The notes below the pieces were generated by a model. The model saw only the letters and a list, made by a program, of their open reading frames with translations, made no database searches and was not told where the DNA came from. DNA of 64,000 nt from Pseudoselenomonas ruminantium (GTDB lineage: Bacteria; Bacillota; Negativicutes; Selenomonadales; Selenomonadaceae). The DNA lies in contig SVBZ01000048.1 in the NCBI GenBank assembly GCA_015058575.1, positions 62,001 through 126,000 on the forward strand. Direction: 5' to 3'. The number at the start of each line of letters is the position of its first letter. The stretch's first letter is position 1. This document shows positions 14,707-24,203 of this stretch, in pieces. Made by a program: the position numbers and the translations under genes.

Positions 14707-15087
14707 AGCTTCGATACGACAACGTTAAAATTGAGGATTAATAGACTGTACGAAGAAGTAACTGCCGCCTACGAACTGGTGCAGAGTGACATTGCCACCA
14801 ATGCCAGAATCGCAAGAAACCAGACAGAGTACCGCAAAAGCCATGATGAACTAGTCAACAAATATGAAGAAATCTGTGGCAGGTATCAGAAAGCTAAGGA
14901 AGAACTCATGCAAGTGGAGGTCAAGAAACGTGAGCTAGATAATTTCATCAAGTCCATTGCTGAAATGCCTAAGGTAGTGGCAGAATTTGATAATAGTCTA
15001 TGGGGAGCAATCGTAGACCATATTACGGTATATAAGCAGGGAGAGATTAGCTTCACCCTCCGTGATGGCAGCGAGGTCAAGGTATAA
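14707..15087 (+). pseudogene. C-terminal remnant of a large serine recombinase
   Basis: The frame ending at 15087 encodes about 125 residues that match the extreme C-terminus of large serine recombinases: LRINRLYEEVTAAY coiled segment, then FIKSIAEMPKVVAEFDNSLW, then a DHITVYKQGEISFTLRDGSE strand pair. The catalytic resolvase domain, recombinase domain and zinc ribbon are missing, and the preceding 36 residues of the frame do not belong. The terminator following it is the start of the right pilT repeat. It shows that an integrative element once ended here. The interval 14609-14706 holds no gene. Confidence 0.75.
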
Positions 15088-15088
15088 G

Positions 15089-15119
15089 AAAAGCACTTCC
15101 AATTGGAGGTGCTTTTTTG
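15089..15119 (+). terminator. Terminator upstream of pilT (right repeat copy)
   Basis: AAAGCACTTCC and GGAGGTGCTTT arms with an AATT loop, followed by six Ts. It closes the recombinase remnant and precedes the pilT leader (15120-15180), which shows only a GGGGTGAT ribosome site. Confidence 0.8.
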
Positions 15120-15668
15120 CAGGTATTCGGCTTTGTATGTAGAAGATGTACAACATCTTTAGAGAATAAGGGGTGATGATATGTGCGAGGATGTAAGTTG
15201 GCAGGATATTATCAGCAGGGCAGTCGAAAGGGAAGCGTCGGATGTACATCTTACAGCTGGACAAAGGCCGTATATGCGCTATGATGGCGTTTTGGCATCT
15301 ATGGACGACCGCCTGCTTACCGCGCCGTTTATGGCAGATTTTTGTTCTGTCATTATGTGTGAGGATCAGCGCAAGCGGCTGGCGGAAGAAAAGGATATTG
15401 ACTTGTCATGGACTTTTGCGGGGCGGCGGTTCCGTGTCAATGCCTATTATCAGCAGGGGGCTCCGGCGCTTGCCATCCGCCTGTTGCCGGAGCGCATTCC
15501 AAGTCTTGAAGAAATCGGTGCGCCCAAGGCCTGGCAGCAGATGAAGGCACTGGAACAGGGGCTCATACTTGTTACAGGGCGGACGGGATCGGGCAAGACC
15601 ACGACGCTGGCGGCATTTATCGAGGCGTTGAATAGTGAGAAGGCGTATCATATCATTACCTTGGAGGA
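15089..15668 (+). repeat. Right copy of 580-bp direct repeat
   Basis: Partner of 9644-10225, from the terminator hairpin through codon 163 of the intact pilT. The repeats enclose 4.86 kb of accessory DNA. Confidence 0.9.
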
Positions 15669-16236
15669 TCCGATAGAGTTCTGCTATGAGCCCAAACAGT
15701 GCTTTATCAGTCAACGCGAGTATGGGCAGGATTTCTTTTCGTTTGCCCGGGCTTTGCGCAGTGCCTTGCGTGAGATGCCGGATGTCATCCTGGTGGGGGA
15801 AATCCGCGACCGCGAGACGATGCAGACGGCCTTGATGGCGGCAGCTTCGGGCGTACTGGTTCTCGGGACGCTGCATACACGGTCAGCAGCGGAGGCGGTC
15901 ATGCGTATCGAGGGGATGTTTCCGCTGGCGCAGCAGGATTCGATTCGCGCGCAGGTCGCTGAGGTGCTGGCCGGGATTTTTGCGCAGCGTCTATTGCCGT
16001 GCTGTGCGGGCGGCCGTGTCTGCATGAGTGAGGTGCTGCTTGCTGTTCCGGCAGTGCGCAGCCTGCTGCGGCAGGGCAAATACAGCCAGTTGGAATCCGT
16101 GATGATGAGCCATCAGCAACAGGGAATGCAGACGGGACAGGCAGCTATCGAACATTTATACCGGCAAAGGCGCATCGCGCGGGAAACGTATGAATGGTAC
16201 GGGGATAGCCTGAGGATGGGAGGCTGGCAGGGATGA
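15181..16236 (+). CDS. pilT: Type IV pilus retraction ATPase PilT
   Basis: 351-aa ring ATPase that depolymerises pili (twitching, DNA uptake). N-terminal PAS-like domain with SDVHLTAGQRP (about 19-29), Walker A GRTGSGKTTT near 133, Asp box LEDPIEF near 161, Walker B ILVGEIRD near 203, His box GTLHTRSAAE near 229, and a C-terminal helical region. No zinc cysteines, which separates it from the GspE/PilB ATPase upstream. AIRAQ-like motif is present as SIRAQVAEVL. ATG with GGGGTGAT upstream. Its stop overlaps the pilC start by four bases (ATGA). Confidence 0.9.
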   Translation: MCEDVSWQDIISRAVEREASDVHLTAGQRPYMRYDGVLASMDDRLLTAPFMADFCSVIMCEDQRKRLAEEKDIDLSWTFAGRRFRVNAYYQQGAPALAIRLLPERIPSLEEIGAPKAWQQMKALEQGLILVTGRTGSGKTTTLAAFIEALNSEKAYHIITLEDPIEFCYEPKQCFISQREYGQDFFSFARALRSALREMPDVILVGEIRDRETMQTALMAAASGVLVLGTLHTRSAAEAVMRIEGMFPLAQQDSIRAQVAEVLAGIFAQRLLPCCAGGRVCMSEVLLAVPAVRSLLRQGKYSQLESVMMSHQQQGMQTGQAAIEHLYRQRRIARETYEWYGDSLRMGGWQG

Positions 16237-17453
16237 CAGCATATGCGTATGAGGCACGGAATCGCTATGGTGAGTTGTTTACGGGCCAAGTCTGCGCGGA
16301 TTCGCGGCGGGAAGCCGCACGGAAAATCCGCGCGAAGGGGCTGTGGATTGCAAGTCTGAAGGAAATGGAAAATAGCCGCTGGCATTCGCTATATGCGCGG
16401 CTCAAAAACATGGCCGCACCGCAGCCGCCACGCTTGCTGGTGGTACTGTTTTGCCGGCAGTTGGCGGTGATGCTGTCGGCGGGGATGCCGGTTCATGAGG
16501 CGCTCAAAGCGTTGCGGACAGGCAAGGAAAGCAGCTATCAGCAGCTGCTTGACAACCTGCTGGCAGCAGTCGTGCAGGGAAAGTCTTTACATGAAGCGAT
16601 GCAGATCTTCCCTAAGATCTTTTCGGCGCGCATCGTCAGTCTGGTAAAAGCTGGCGAGATGGCGGGGACGCTTGACGTGATGTTCCTGCGGCTGGCGGAT
16701 TTTTTGGAGAAGTCCTATGCGGCGCAGGCGAAGCTGAAATCTGTCTTGCTGTATCCTGTGATCCTGGGCGTGACGACATTGGTGGCGTTCGTTGTCATGA
16801 CGCTGTTTATCCTGCCGACGTTTGCGGCAATGCTTACGAGCCTCCATACAGAGCTGCCATTGCCGACCAGGCTGCTGCTATTTATAGCTTCCCTGGTGTC
16901 GCAGCATGGAAGGGAACTTTTTTGGGCGCTCATGGCGCTGCTGGCGCTGGCCGTTTATGCCTGGCGGCAGCCTGGTATCAGGTATGCGCTCGATCGCTGG
17001 TGCTTGCGGCTACCGTTTTACGGACGGCTCGTTACTTTTGCGGAGTGGCTGATGCTTTTGGGGACGCTGGCCGTCCTGCTGGAAAATGGCATCCGTTTGC
17101 CGGCGGCTTTGACGTTATTGCCAGAGGTTACGGCGAACGTCTATTTGCGCAGGGTCTTAGAGGAGGCCCGTCAGGCTGTCGCGCGTGGCATGTCGCTGCA
17201 GGCGGCTTTGTGTACATATCCTGGCTTGCCGGATGTTTTACGCGAGATGATCCTGGCGGGGGAGAAGGCAGGCGAGCTCGAGCGCATGCTGTCCAAGGCG
17301 GCAGAGTTTTGCCATGTCGTCGTGCAGAATGAGTCACGCCGGTTGCAGGCGCTGGCAGAGCCTGTGGCGATTTTTCTGGTGGGCGGGCTGGTGTTTTTCT
17401 TTGTCCTGTCGGTCATCCTGCCGCTGCTCGGGATGATGGATGCTTTGACTTAA
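16233..17453 (+). CDS. pilC: Type IV pilus / type II secretion platform protein PilC/GspF
   Basis: Inner-membrane platform on which the assembly and retraction ATPases work. 406 aa with two T2SSF domains (about 65-190 and 265-390) and three transmembrane segments near 170-195, 215-235 and 375-400. The N-terminal 55 residues (AYEARNRYGE, then EAARKIRAKGLWIASL) match PilC/GspF N-termini. Translationally coupled to pilT by a four-base overlap. No pilin or pilMNO genes follow; transcription ends at the hairpin at 17528-17577. Confidence 0.9.
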   Translation: MTAYAYEARNRYGELFTGQVCADSRREAARKIRAKGLWIASLKEMENSRWHSLYARLKNMAAPQPPRLLVVLFCRQLAVMLSAGMPVHEALKALRTGKESSYQQLLDNLLAAVVQGKSLHEAMQIFPKIFSARIVSLVKAGEMAGTLDVMFLRLADFLEKSYAAQAKLKSVLLYPVILGVTTLVAFVVMTLFILPTFAAMLTSLHTELPLPTRLLLFIASLVSQHGRELFWALMALLALAVYAWRQPGIRYALDRWCLRLPFYGRLVTFAEWLMLLGTLAVLLENGIRLPAALTLLPEVTANVYLRRVLEEARQAVARGMSLQAALCTYPGLPDVLREMILAGEKAGELERMLSKAAEFCHVVVQNESRRLQALAEPVAIFLVGGLVFFFVLSVILPLLGMMDALT

Positions 17454-17527
17454 GAAGCTTATGTGTTTGCTTGCTGTTTTATGGGGGAATTTCTGTATAT
17501 ACGCAAGCGCTGGCCATCCGGATCATA

Positions 17528-17577
17528 CCGAAAAAGCCACGGGCTATCCCAGCTGGATAAGCCCGTGGCTTTTTCGG
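17528..17577. terminator. Bidirectional terminator between pilC and nadE
   Basis: 18-bp perfect stem (17528-17545 with 17560-17577), extended by four further pairs inside, with A and T runs in the stem serving both strands. The 17454-17527 interval shows nothing else. Confidence 0.9.
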
Positions 17578-17591
17578 TGGTTGTATGTTGG

Positions 17592-19481
17592 TCAGCGCTC
17601 AAGCAGCTGCGCTTTAAGCTCGCGATAGCGGCGCGTGTAGTAGGGGCCGTTTTGGGCTTCACGATGATCGAAGCCATAGGCGCGGCGGCTGACGGCCAGG
17701 ATCGGCGGTGCCTGGATGCGCTTGGCGATTGCCATGCCGCAGAAGAGATTCCACCAGCGCTCCAGATCTGCGATGAAATCAGCGGCTGTCGGGAAGTACT
17801 TAGCGACAAGGCCGGGAGCGCAGCCGAGATTCTCTTCGATAGTACCGGCTGCATACCATTCGAGGATGTCCTGGGGCGCAGCTTTTTCCCAGCGCTCGAT
17901 GAATGAGCGGAACAGGTAGTCGTGGTAAGGATACTTGATGGGGTCGCCCTTGCCTTCGTCGACATTCTGGGCATTGGAGAGCTCAGCGCTCGGCACGATG
18001 TCGATGATGCCCTGCGGTACGACTTCGCGGCCATAGACTTCCTCATTCATATAGTAGGCCAGCGCATAGACCTGATGCTTCCAGAGGTCAGCCAGCGCGG
18101 CGAGGAAACCGGACTGGTCGCCGTAGAGCGTCGAATAGCCGACGGTGGTTTCGGCTTTGTTGGCATTGCAGGTAAAACCGCCGCCAAAGGCTGCGGCAGC
18201 ACCTGCAAGCACGCGGGCACTGCGGTCGCGCGCCTGGATGTTTTCGGTGACGAACGAGGAAACGGTGAGGTTTTGCGTGCTGCCATCGGCCAGATAAGTC
18301 ATCGGTGTATGCTCAAGCTGGTCAATCGTATGATCGACGGACTGCTGGATCGGGACAATCATGTATTGGCAGCCGAGGTTGTTGGCCAGCTGCTGCGAGA
18401 GCCCCTTGGTAGTTGCCGAGTTGAAGACGCTTGGCATGTTGACGAGCAGCAGGTTTTCAGGCCCGACAATCTTGGCGTAGAGCGCGGCGGCGACTGCCGA
18501 ATCGATGCCGCCCGAGATGCCGATGACGACCTTTTTCATATGGATGTTTTCAAGGAAGCGCTTGACGCCGTAATGGAGTGCGCGATAGATATGCGCGATG
18601 TCCTTTTCGTTTGACTTGTCAACCGGTTTTGACTTGTCAATCTGTGCCATATCGATAACGGTCAGGTTTTCCTGGTATTCTGGTGCGACAGCAATGACCT
18701 GGCCACGGGCATTGTATGCGGTACTTGACCCGTCAAAGGTATAGATGGTCTTGCCGTTGTTTTGCAGGCCGATGGCATTGACGTAGAAGAGCGGGACAGC
18801 GGCTTGCTGTGCCTGCTGGCCAAAGACGCGGTTGCGCTTGTCATTCTTGCCGAGTGTATACGGCGAAGCGGAGATATTGACAAAGAAATCGGGTTTATGG
18901 CGGCCAAGCAGGGTAAATGGTTCGAGCTCGTAGTTATCGCCCCAGCCATCTTCACAGAGCAGGCAGCCGATGCGGCAGCGCTGCCCTTTGATTTTGACCG
19001 TCACTGGTGAGAGTAGCTGGTCAGGGGTGGTGCCGAGCTCGCGGGCGAGCTTCTGCAGGCTGAAGAAATGGCGCGTATCATCAAATTCCCGATAGTTGGG
19101 CATCAAAGTCTTGATGACAAAGGGATAGGGCATATTATCGGGCTGGATGAGCTTGCCATCCTGCGCCGTGAACAAGGCATTGTACTTGCGGACGCGGCCA
19201 TCGTTGTTCTTTTTTGACCAGTCAATCGCGATATTGCCGAAGATGACCGTGATACCCGTCGAAGCGGCGATGATATCCTGTCCATAGCTTTCGCAATCCT
19301 TGAGGAAGGAGGATTGTTCCCAGGTGTCGCCGAGCAGGTAGCCCGGGACAGCCATTTCAGGGAATATGACGATATCGGCGCCTTGTTCCCTGGCTTCGGC
19401 AATCATGGCAAGGATTTTGGCGGTATTCTGGTCAGGATGGCCCGGGATGACTTCCATCTGGCCCATAGCAATTTTCAACAA
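17592..19481 (-). CDS. nadE: Glutamine-dependent NAD+ synthetase
   Basis: Makes NAD+ from nicotinate adenine dinucleotide, ATP and glutamine. 629 aa in two parts: an N-terminal nitrilase-type glutaminase (Glu in IVIFPEMAVPGYLLGD, Lys in FVIKTLMPNYREFDD, Cys in GCLLCEDGWGD) and a C-terminal synthetase with the PP-loop VVIGISGGIDSAVAAALY near residue 320. Start is TTG (19481, or the adjacent TTG 19478), ten to thirteen bases after AAGGAG; the next ATG at 19466 is too far. Contains four perfect TTGACNNGTCAA palindromes. Divergent from thrC. Confidence 0.92.
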   Translation of the reverse strand: MLKIAMGQMEVIPGHPDQNTAKILAMIAEAREQGADIVIFPEMAVPGYLLGDTWEQSSFLKDCESYGQDIIAASTGITVIFGNIAIDWSKKNNDGRVRKYNALFTAQDGKLIQPDNMPYPFVIKTLMPNYREFDDTRHFFSLQKLARELGTTPDQLLSPVTVKIKGQRCRIGCLLCEDGWGDNYELEPFTLLGRHKPDFFVNISASPYTLGKNDKRNRVFGQQAQQAAVPLFYVNAIGLQNNGKTIYTFDGSSTAYNARGQVIAVAPEYQENLTVIDMAQIDKSKPVDKSNEKDIAHIYRALHYGVKRFLENIHMKKVVIGISGGIDSAVAAALYAKIVGPENLLLVNMPSVFNSATTKGLSQQLANNLGCQYMIVPIQQSVDHTIDQLEHTPMTYLADGSTQNLTVSSFVTENIQARDRSARVLAGAAAAFGGGFTCNANKAETTVGYSTLYGDQSGFLAALADLWKHQVYALAYYMNEEVYGREVVPQGIIDIVPSAELSNAQNVDEGKGDPIKYPYHDYLFRSFIERWEKAAPQDILEWYAAGTIEENLGCAPGLVAKYFPTAADFIADLERWWNLFCGMAIAKRIQAPPILAVSRRAYGFDHREAQNGPYYTRRYRELKAQLLER

Positions 19482-19719
19482 GGGTAAAACACTCCTTAAT
19501 AATTACATAACTCAGTATAAATCATGTAATTTTAAAATATAATGTAAAATATCGAGAAAAAAGTTTTTTCTCAGCCGACAATCTTATATTTTCTATAGGA
19601 TTCGCCTTTCATATATGATATAATAAACCTCGAATACAGTCTAGAACCAATTTCTGACGCATGTCAGGCGCAAAAGATGAGCAGTTTGTAATAGTATGGA
19701 AAAGAAAGAGGCGGTTGAT
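19482..19719. other. Divergent nadE/thrC intergenic region
   Basis: Very AT-rich. Contains an 8-bp inverted repeat AATTACAT (about 19501) with ATGTAATT (about 19524), a GAGAAAA/TTTTCTC hairpin near 19554-19572, and a TATAAT at 19619-19624 that could serve thrC (no clear -35). Possibly an operator, but no regulator motif is recognised. Confidence 0.5.
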
Positions 19720-21207
19720 TTGAAATATAGCAGCACGAGAGGCGGCGGCGTAAAACTTGATGCGGCGCAGGCCATTATCCAGGGACTCGCAGTGGATGGC
19801 GGTCTGTTCGTACCCGACAGCATGCCAAAGGTTGATGCAGCATTCATCGCATCGCTGGGGGAGCTGAGCTATGAAGAGCGCGCGGCCAAAGTGCTGGGAC
19901 TGTTCCTTACGGATTATACGGCTGATGAGATTGCAGGCTGTGTTGCGCGGGCTTATGGCAATCATAAATTCGATGCGGCAATGCGCGCTCCAGTCAGGAT
20001 ATTCGACGATCTTGGCGTACTTGAGCTTTGGCATGGCCCGACGAGTGCCTTCAAGGATATGGCCTTGCAGCTTTTGCCGCAGCTTATGAGCACGGCGCTC
20101 AAGAAGACTGGCGAAAAAGATAAGGTCCTGATTCTTGTGGCTACTTCTGGTGATACGGGGAAGGCAGCGCTTGAGGGGTTCTGCGATGTCGATCAGATAA
20201 AAATCATGGTGTTCTATCCAGAGGGCGGTGTCAGCCGCATCCAGCAGCTCCAGATGCTCACGCAGGAAGGCGCAAATGTCAATGTTACGGCAGTGCGCGG
20301 CAATTTCGATGATGCCCAGAGCGGTGTCAAGAGCATCTTTGGCGATAAGGCGTTCAATGCGGAACTCGGTGCTAAGGGCGTCAAGCTCTCTTCGGCCAAC
20401 TCGATCAACTGGGGACGTCTTGTACCGCAGATCGTCTACTATTTCAGCGCTTATGCTGATTTAGTCAAAGCGGGGAAGATCAAAGCCGGCGAGGAAATAA
20501 ACTTTACGGTACCGACGGGCAATTTCGGCGATATCCTGGCGGGCTTCTATGCCAAATGCATGGGGCTGCCGGTCCATAAGCTGATTTGTGCCTCGAATGC
20601 GAACAACGTCCTGACGGATTTCCTGCGCACCGGTGTCTATGACCGTAACCGCGATTTCTACAAGACGATTACGCCGTCGATGGATATCCTGATTTCGAGT
20701 AACCTCGAGCGTCTGCTCTATCATATGACTGGCGATACGGCCAGGGTTGCCGGCTGGATGCAGGAGCTCTCAGCAACGGGCCGCTATGATATCGGCGCGG
20801 ATCTGCTGCAGAAAATCCAGCAGACGTTCTGGGCTGACTGGACGAGTGATGCAGATACCAAGGAACTCATTGGCCGCGTCTATAAGGATAAGCATTATGT
20901 GCCGGATACGCATACGGCCGTGGCTTGGAAGGTAGCGGAGAATTATCAGCAGGCGACGGGGGATGACCACTATATGGTCATCGCTTCGACCGCAAGCCCC
21001 TATAAATTCAATGGCAGTGTGCTCGAGGCACTGGGCGTGGATACTGCTGGCCTTGATGAGTTTGCTATGCTGGATAAATTGCAGGAACTCAACGATGATC
21101 CGACGCCGCAGGGACTTGCCTCGCTGCGCACCAAGGCGCAGCGCCATGATGGTGCCTGTGCATGCGAGGGCATGCGCCAGGCAGTGCTGGCCTTCGCTGA
21201 GGCGTGA
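19720..21207 (+). CDS. thrC: Threonine synthase
   Basis: PLP enzyme converting O-phosphohomoserine to threonine, 495 aa. N-terminus KYSSTRGGGVKLDAAQAI fits the family; PLP lysine in GPTSAFKDMALQLL (near 110); phosphate-binding loop VATSGDTGKAA near 150. The frame opens at ATG 19696 without a ribosome site, whereas TTG 19720 has AGAGG eight bases upstream and gives the usual family start, so it is chosen. With dapB and asd nearby, this window covers part of the aspartate-family pathway. Confidence 0.9.
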   Translation: MKYSSTRGGGVKLDAAQAIIQGLAVDGGLFVPDSMPKVDAAFIASLGELSYEERAAKVLGLFLTDYTADEIAGCVARAYGNHKFDAAMRAPVRIFDDLGVLELWHGPTSAFKDMALQLLPQLMSTALKKTGEKDKVLILVATSGDTGKAALEGFCDVDQIKIMVFYPEGGVSRIQQLQMLTQEGANVNVTAVRGNFDDAQSGVKSIFGDKAFNAELGAKGVKLSSANSINWGRLVPQIVYYFSAYADLVKAGKIKAGEEINFTVPTGNFGDILAGFYAKCMGLPVHKLICASNANNVLTDFLRTGVYDRNRDFYKTITPSMDILISSNLERLLYHMTGDTARVAGWMQELSATGRYDIGADLLQKIQQTFWADWTSDADTKELIGRVYKDKHYVPDTHTAVAWKVAENYQQATGDDHYMVIASTASPYKFNGSVLEALGVDTAGLDEFAMLDKLQELNDDPTPQGLASLRTKAQRHDGACACEGMRQAVLAFAEA

Positions 21208-21222
21208 TAAGAGAATAGCAAT

Positions 21223-21278
21223 GCGAAAAACGCAGTGGGAACAATATAAATCCGTACTGCGTTTTTCGTTTGTTTTAT
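21223..21278 (+). terminator. Terminator after thrC
   Basis: 14-bp stem (21223-21236 with 21256-21269, one wobble) followed by a T-rich run. Confidence 0.85.
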
Positions 21279-21335
21279 TTTGTTGACAAACAATTTCGAT
21301 AAATGCCATTTTTAAAATTTTACCATGCAAATAGT

Positions 21336-21366
21336 TGACATTTATGGAAAAATAAGCTAATATAAT
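21336..21366 (+). promoter_or_regulatory. pckA promoter
   Basis: Consensus TTGACA at 21336-21341; TATAAT at 21361-21366 (19-base spacer) or TATATA at 21359 (17 bases). About 75 bases of leader precede the start codon. Confidence 0.7.
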
Positions 21367-21441
21367 ATTCGTGGTAAGGAAAGTGAAGTGTGAAAACCTT
21401 ATCAACAGTTAATACATTTTATGAAAGAGGTTGAATGTAAA

Positions 21442-23058
21442 ATGGCAAACATCGATCTTACTCAGTATGGAATCACGGGCACGACGGAAATTCTTCACAA
21501 CCCTTCGTATAAGACGTTGTTCGAGGAAGAGACCAAAGAAGGTCTGACTGGTTTTGAAGTCGGCCAGATTTCGGAGCTCGGTGCAGTAAACGTCAAGACG
21601 GGTATCTTCACGGGCCGTTCCCCAAAAGATAAATTCATCGTCGATGATGAGACCTCCCATGACACCGTTTGGTGGGATTCTGAGGCTTATCATAACGATA
21701 ACCACCGCGCGACGAAAGAGGCTTGGGAAGCTTGCAAAGAAATCGCCAAGAAAGAGCTCTCCAACAAGAAGCTCTATGTTGTCGATGCTTTCTGCGGCGC
21801 CAACAAGGATACGCGCATGGCTGTACGCTTCATCGTTGAGGTTGCTTGGCAGGCTCACTTTGTTACGAACATGTTCGTAAAACCGACGGAAGAGGAGCTG
21901 GCAAACTTCAAGCCGGACTTCACGGTATACAATGCTTCCAAAGCGAAAGTCGAGAACTTCAAGGAGCTTGGTCTCCATTCCGATACGGCGGTTGTCTTCA
22001 ATCTGACGAGCCGCGAGCAGGTCATCATCAATACCTGGTATGGCGGTGAGATGAAGAAAGGTATGTTCTCCATGATGAACTACTTCCTGCCGCTCAAGGG
22101 CATTGCTGCTATGCATTGCTCGGCAAACACGGATAAGGAAGGCAAGAACACGGCTATCTTCTTCGGCCTCTCGGGCACGGGCAAGACGACGCTGTCCACG
22201 GACCCGAAACGCCTGCTGATCGGTGACGATGAGCACGGCTGGGATGATGAAGGTATCTTCAACTTCGAGGGTGGCTGCTATGCAAAGGTCATCAACCTCG
22301 ATATGGAGTCGGAGCCGGACATCTATGGCGCAATCAAGCGCAATGCACTGCTTGAGAACGTTGTCCTTGACGAAAAAGGCAAGATTGACTTTGCGGATAA
22401 GAGCATCACGGAGAACACGCGTGTATCGTATCCTATCGACCACATCAAAGGAACGGTCAAAGGCTTTGTCAACGACCGCAGCGCTGCACCAGCTGCCAAG
22501 AGCGTCATCTTCCTTTCGGCTGATGCCTTTGGTGTCCTGCCACCGGTTTCCATCCTGACGCCGGAGCAGATGCAGTATTACTTCCTGTCTGGCTTCACGG
22601 CAAAACTTGCTGGTACGGAGCGCGGCATCACGGAGCCGACGCCGACGTTCTCGGCTTGCTTTGGCCAGGCGTTCCTCGAACTCCATCCGACGAAGTACGC
22701 ACAGGAGCTCGTAAAACGCGTCAAAGCCAATGGCACGAAAGCATATCTTGTCAACACGGGCTGGAATGGCACGGGCAAACGCATCTCCATCAAGGATACG
22801 CGTGGTATCATTGACGCCATCCATAGCGGTGCTATCGCCAATGCACCGACGAAGAAGATTCCGTTCTTCGGTCTTGAGGTTCCGACGGAGCTTGAGGGCG
22901 TAGATACGAATATCCTCGATCCGAAAAACACGTATGCTGATCCGGCTGAGTGGGAAAAGAAAGCCAAAGAACTGGCATCGATGTTCATCAAGAACTTCGA
23001 TAAATACACGACGAACGAAGCAGGCAAGGCTCTTGTCGCTGCAGGCCCGCAGCTCTGA
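21442..23058 (+). CDS. pckA: Phosphoenolpyruvate carboxykinase (ATP)
   Basis: Interconverts oxaloacetate plus ATP and PEP plus CO2; in rumen/gut Negativicutes it often runs in the carboxylating direction toward succinate or propionate (inference here). 538 aa. [10 protein letters not shown] near 60, P-loop [12 protein letters not shown] near 245, and the [10 protein letters not shown] loop are diagnostic of the ATP-type enzyme. Codon use is strongly biased, as in highly expressed genes. ATG 21442 has AGAGG 11 bases upstream; ATG 21421 has no site. Own promoter and terminator: a single-gene unit. Confidence 0.95.
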   Translation: MANIDLTQYGITGTTEILHNPSYKTLFEEETKEGLTGFEVGQISELGAVNVKTGIFTGRSPKDKFIVDDETSHDTVWWDSEAYHNDNHRATKEAWEACKEIAKKELSNKKLYVVDAFCGANKDTRMAVRFIVEVAWQAHFVTNMFVKPTEEELANFKPDFTVYNASKAKVENFKELGLHSDTAVVFNLTSREQVIINTWYGGEMKKGMFSMMNYFLPLKGIAAMHCSANTDKEGKNTAIFFGLSGTGKTTLSTDPKRLLIGDDEHGWDDEGIFNFEGGCYAKVINLDMESEPDIYGAIKRNALLENVVLDEKGKIDFADKSITENTRVSYPIDHIKGTVKGFVNDRSAAPAAKSVIFLSADAFGVLPPVSILTPEQMQYYFLSGFTAKLAGTERGITEPTPTFSACFGQAFLELHPTKYAQELVKRVKANGTKAYLVNTGWNGTGKRISIKDTRGIIDAIHSGAIANAPTKKIPFFGLEVPTELEGVDTNILDPKNTYADPAEWEKKAKELASMFIKNFDKYTTNEAGKALVAAGPQL

Positions 23059-23091
23059 TTCGTCCGCTGAGAACCAAATATCTTCACCTGC

Positions 23092-23121
23092 AAGAGGAAC
23101 TTCGTGGGAAGTTCCTCTTTT
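23092..23121 (+). terminator. Terminator after pckA
   Basis: 11-bp perfect stem (23092-23102 with 23109-23119), 6-base loop, TTTTG tail. Confidence 0.85.
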
Positions 23122-23203
23122 GTTATAAAAAAACGGCTATTGGCAGGTCGTTTTTCCTGCCGATAGCCGGTGTAAGCCGGGGATAGTCATAAGCAAGTAT
23201 GCC

Positions 23204-24067
23204 TTATAGATAGCGCGCGATAGCCTGGGCCACGCCGTGGTGCAGATTGTCGGCTGTGATGTGAGCCGCCTTTTCTTTGAGTGCGGGGACGCTGTTTTCC
23301 ATAGCCGTTGCATGGGTGGGAAACGCTTCAAACATCGAAAGGTCGTTGGTGCCGTCGCCAAGTACGAGGACTTCCTCTTCCCGGATGCCAAGCTTTTGCG
23401 TCAGCACGCGCAGGGCATTGCCTTTGGTGGCTTGCGCATCATTGATTTCGATGTTGGTGCGGAAGCTGGCCGAGAGCGCCAGTCCGGGGACTTCCTCAGC
23501 AAGCTTGTCGCTAAGTTTGCTGAGCAGCGCGGGCTTTTGGCTGAAGGTGATGAATTTTGCGATGTGGATATCGCTTTGCCAGAATTTATCGAGGTCGTGT
23601 ATGTATTGCAGTTTGCGGAAGTGCGGGTTGCAAAGAGCCCAGCAGAAGTTCTTGAAAAATGTCGTGCCGGGGCGCACTTCGCGCATGCGGTCGAGCAGGC
23701 CGCGATATGTCCGCAGACGGGAATTGGCACTGTAATGGCCTTGGTCGGTATAGATTTCCAGATTGAAGCGGTGGAAGCTCGCGATGGTTTCGTAAATCCT
23801 GCGGCTGCGGTCGTGATCGATGTAGGCAGCATGCAGCAGTTGATGCTCCGTGTCGTGGAGCTCAGCGCCGTTCATCGTAAGGTAGTAGGGATGCAGGTCG
23901 TAGCTTTCGATAAAGGCGCGTACATCGGCCATGATGCGGCCTGTAGCGATGACGAAGCGGATACCAGCGGCCTGTGCCTGGCGGATGGCGGCAATGTTTT
24001 CCGACGATATCCGATGGCGGCCGTCGAGCAGCGTGCCATCCATATCGGTTGCGATTAGTTTAATCAA
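23204..24067 (-). CDS. Cof-type HAD phosphatase
   Basis: 287-aa HAD-superfamily (Cof/IIB) sugar-phosphate or nucleotide phosphatase. Motif I ATDMDGTLLD near residues 6-15, motif II Thr in FVIATGRIMADV, cap domain in the middle, and motifs III/IV as ...KGNALRVL and VLGDGTNDLSMF near 235. TTG at 24067 with AGGAGGG six bases upstream is chosen; the longer in-frame extension would run into the recG promoter. Substrate cannot be predicted. Confidence 0.85.
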   Translation of the reverse strand: MIKLIATDMDGTLLDGRHRISSENIAAIRQAQAAGIRFVIATGRIMADVRAFIESYDLHPYYLTMNGAELHDTEHQLLHAAYIDHDRSRRIYETIASFHRFNLEIYTDQGHYSANSRLRTYRGLLDRMREVRPGTTFFKNFCWALCNPHFRKLQYIHDLDKFWQSDIHIAKFITFSQKPALLSKLSDKLAEEVPGLALSASFRTNIEINDAQATKGNALRVLTQKLGIREEEVLVLGDGTNDLSMFEAFPTHATAMENSVPALKEKAAHITADNLHHGVAQAIARYL

Positions 24068-24139
24068 TCGAATCCCTCCTGACGTGTTTATTATAAATAG
24101 TAGCAGCAGGGATAGCAAGGTATCCGGCAGGTTTTGCCA

Positions 24140-24168
24140 TTGAAGGGCTGGGTGGAATTTGCTAAAAT
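24140..24168 (+). promoter_or_regulatory. recG promoter
   Basis: TTGAAG (24140-24145), 17-base spacer, TAAAAT (24163-24168). Confidence 0.65.
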
Positions 24169-24203
24169 GATAGAGAACAAACGAATGTTTTAGGTGATGG
24201 CGA

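Noticed and set aside
21409..22824. Long open frame on the minus strand opposite pckA (471 codons)
   Set aside because: Arises from the strong codon bias of pckA; no family motif, no ribosome site, and the plus-strand enzyme is unmistakable.
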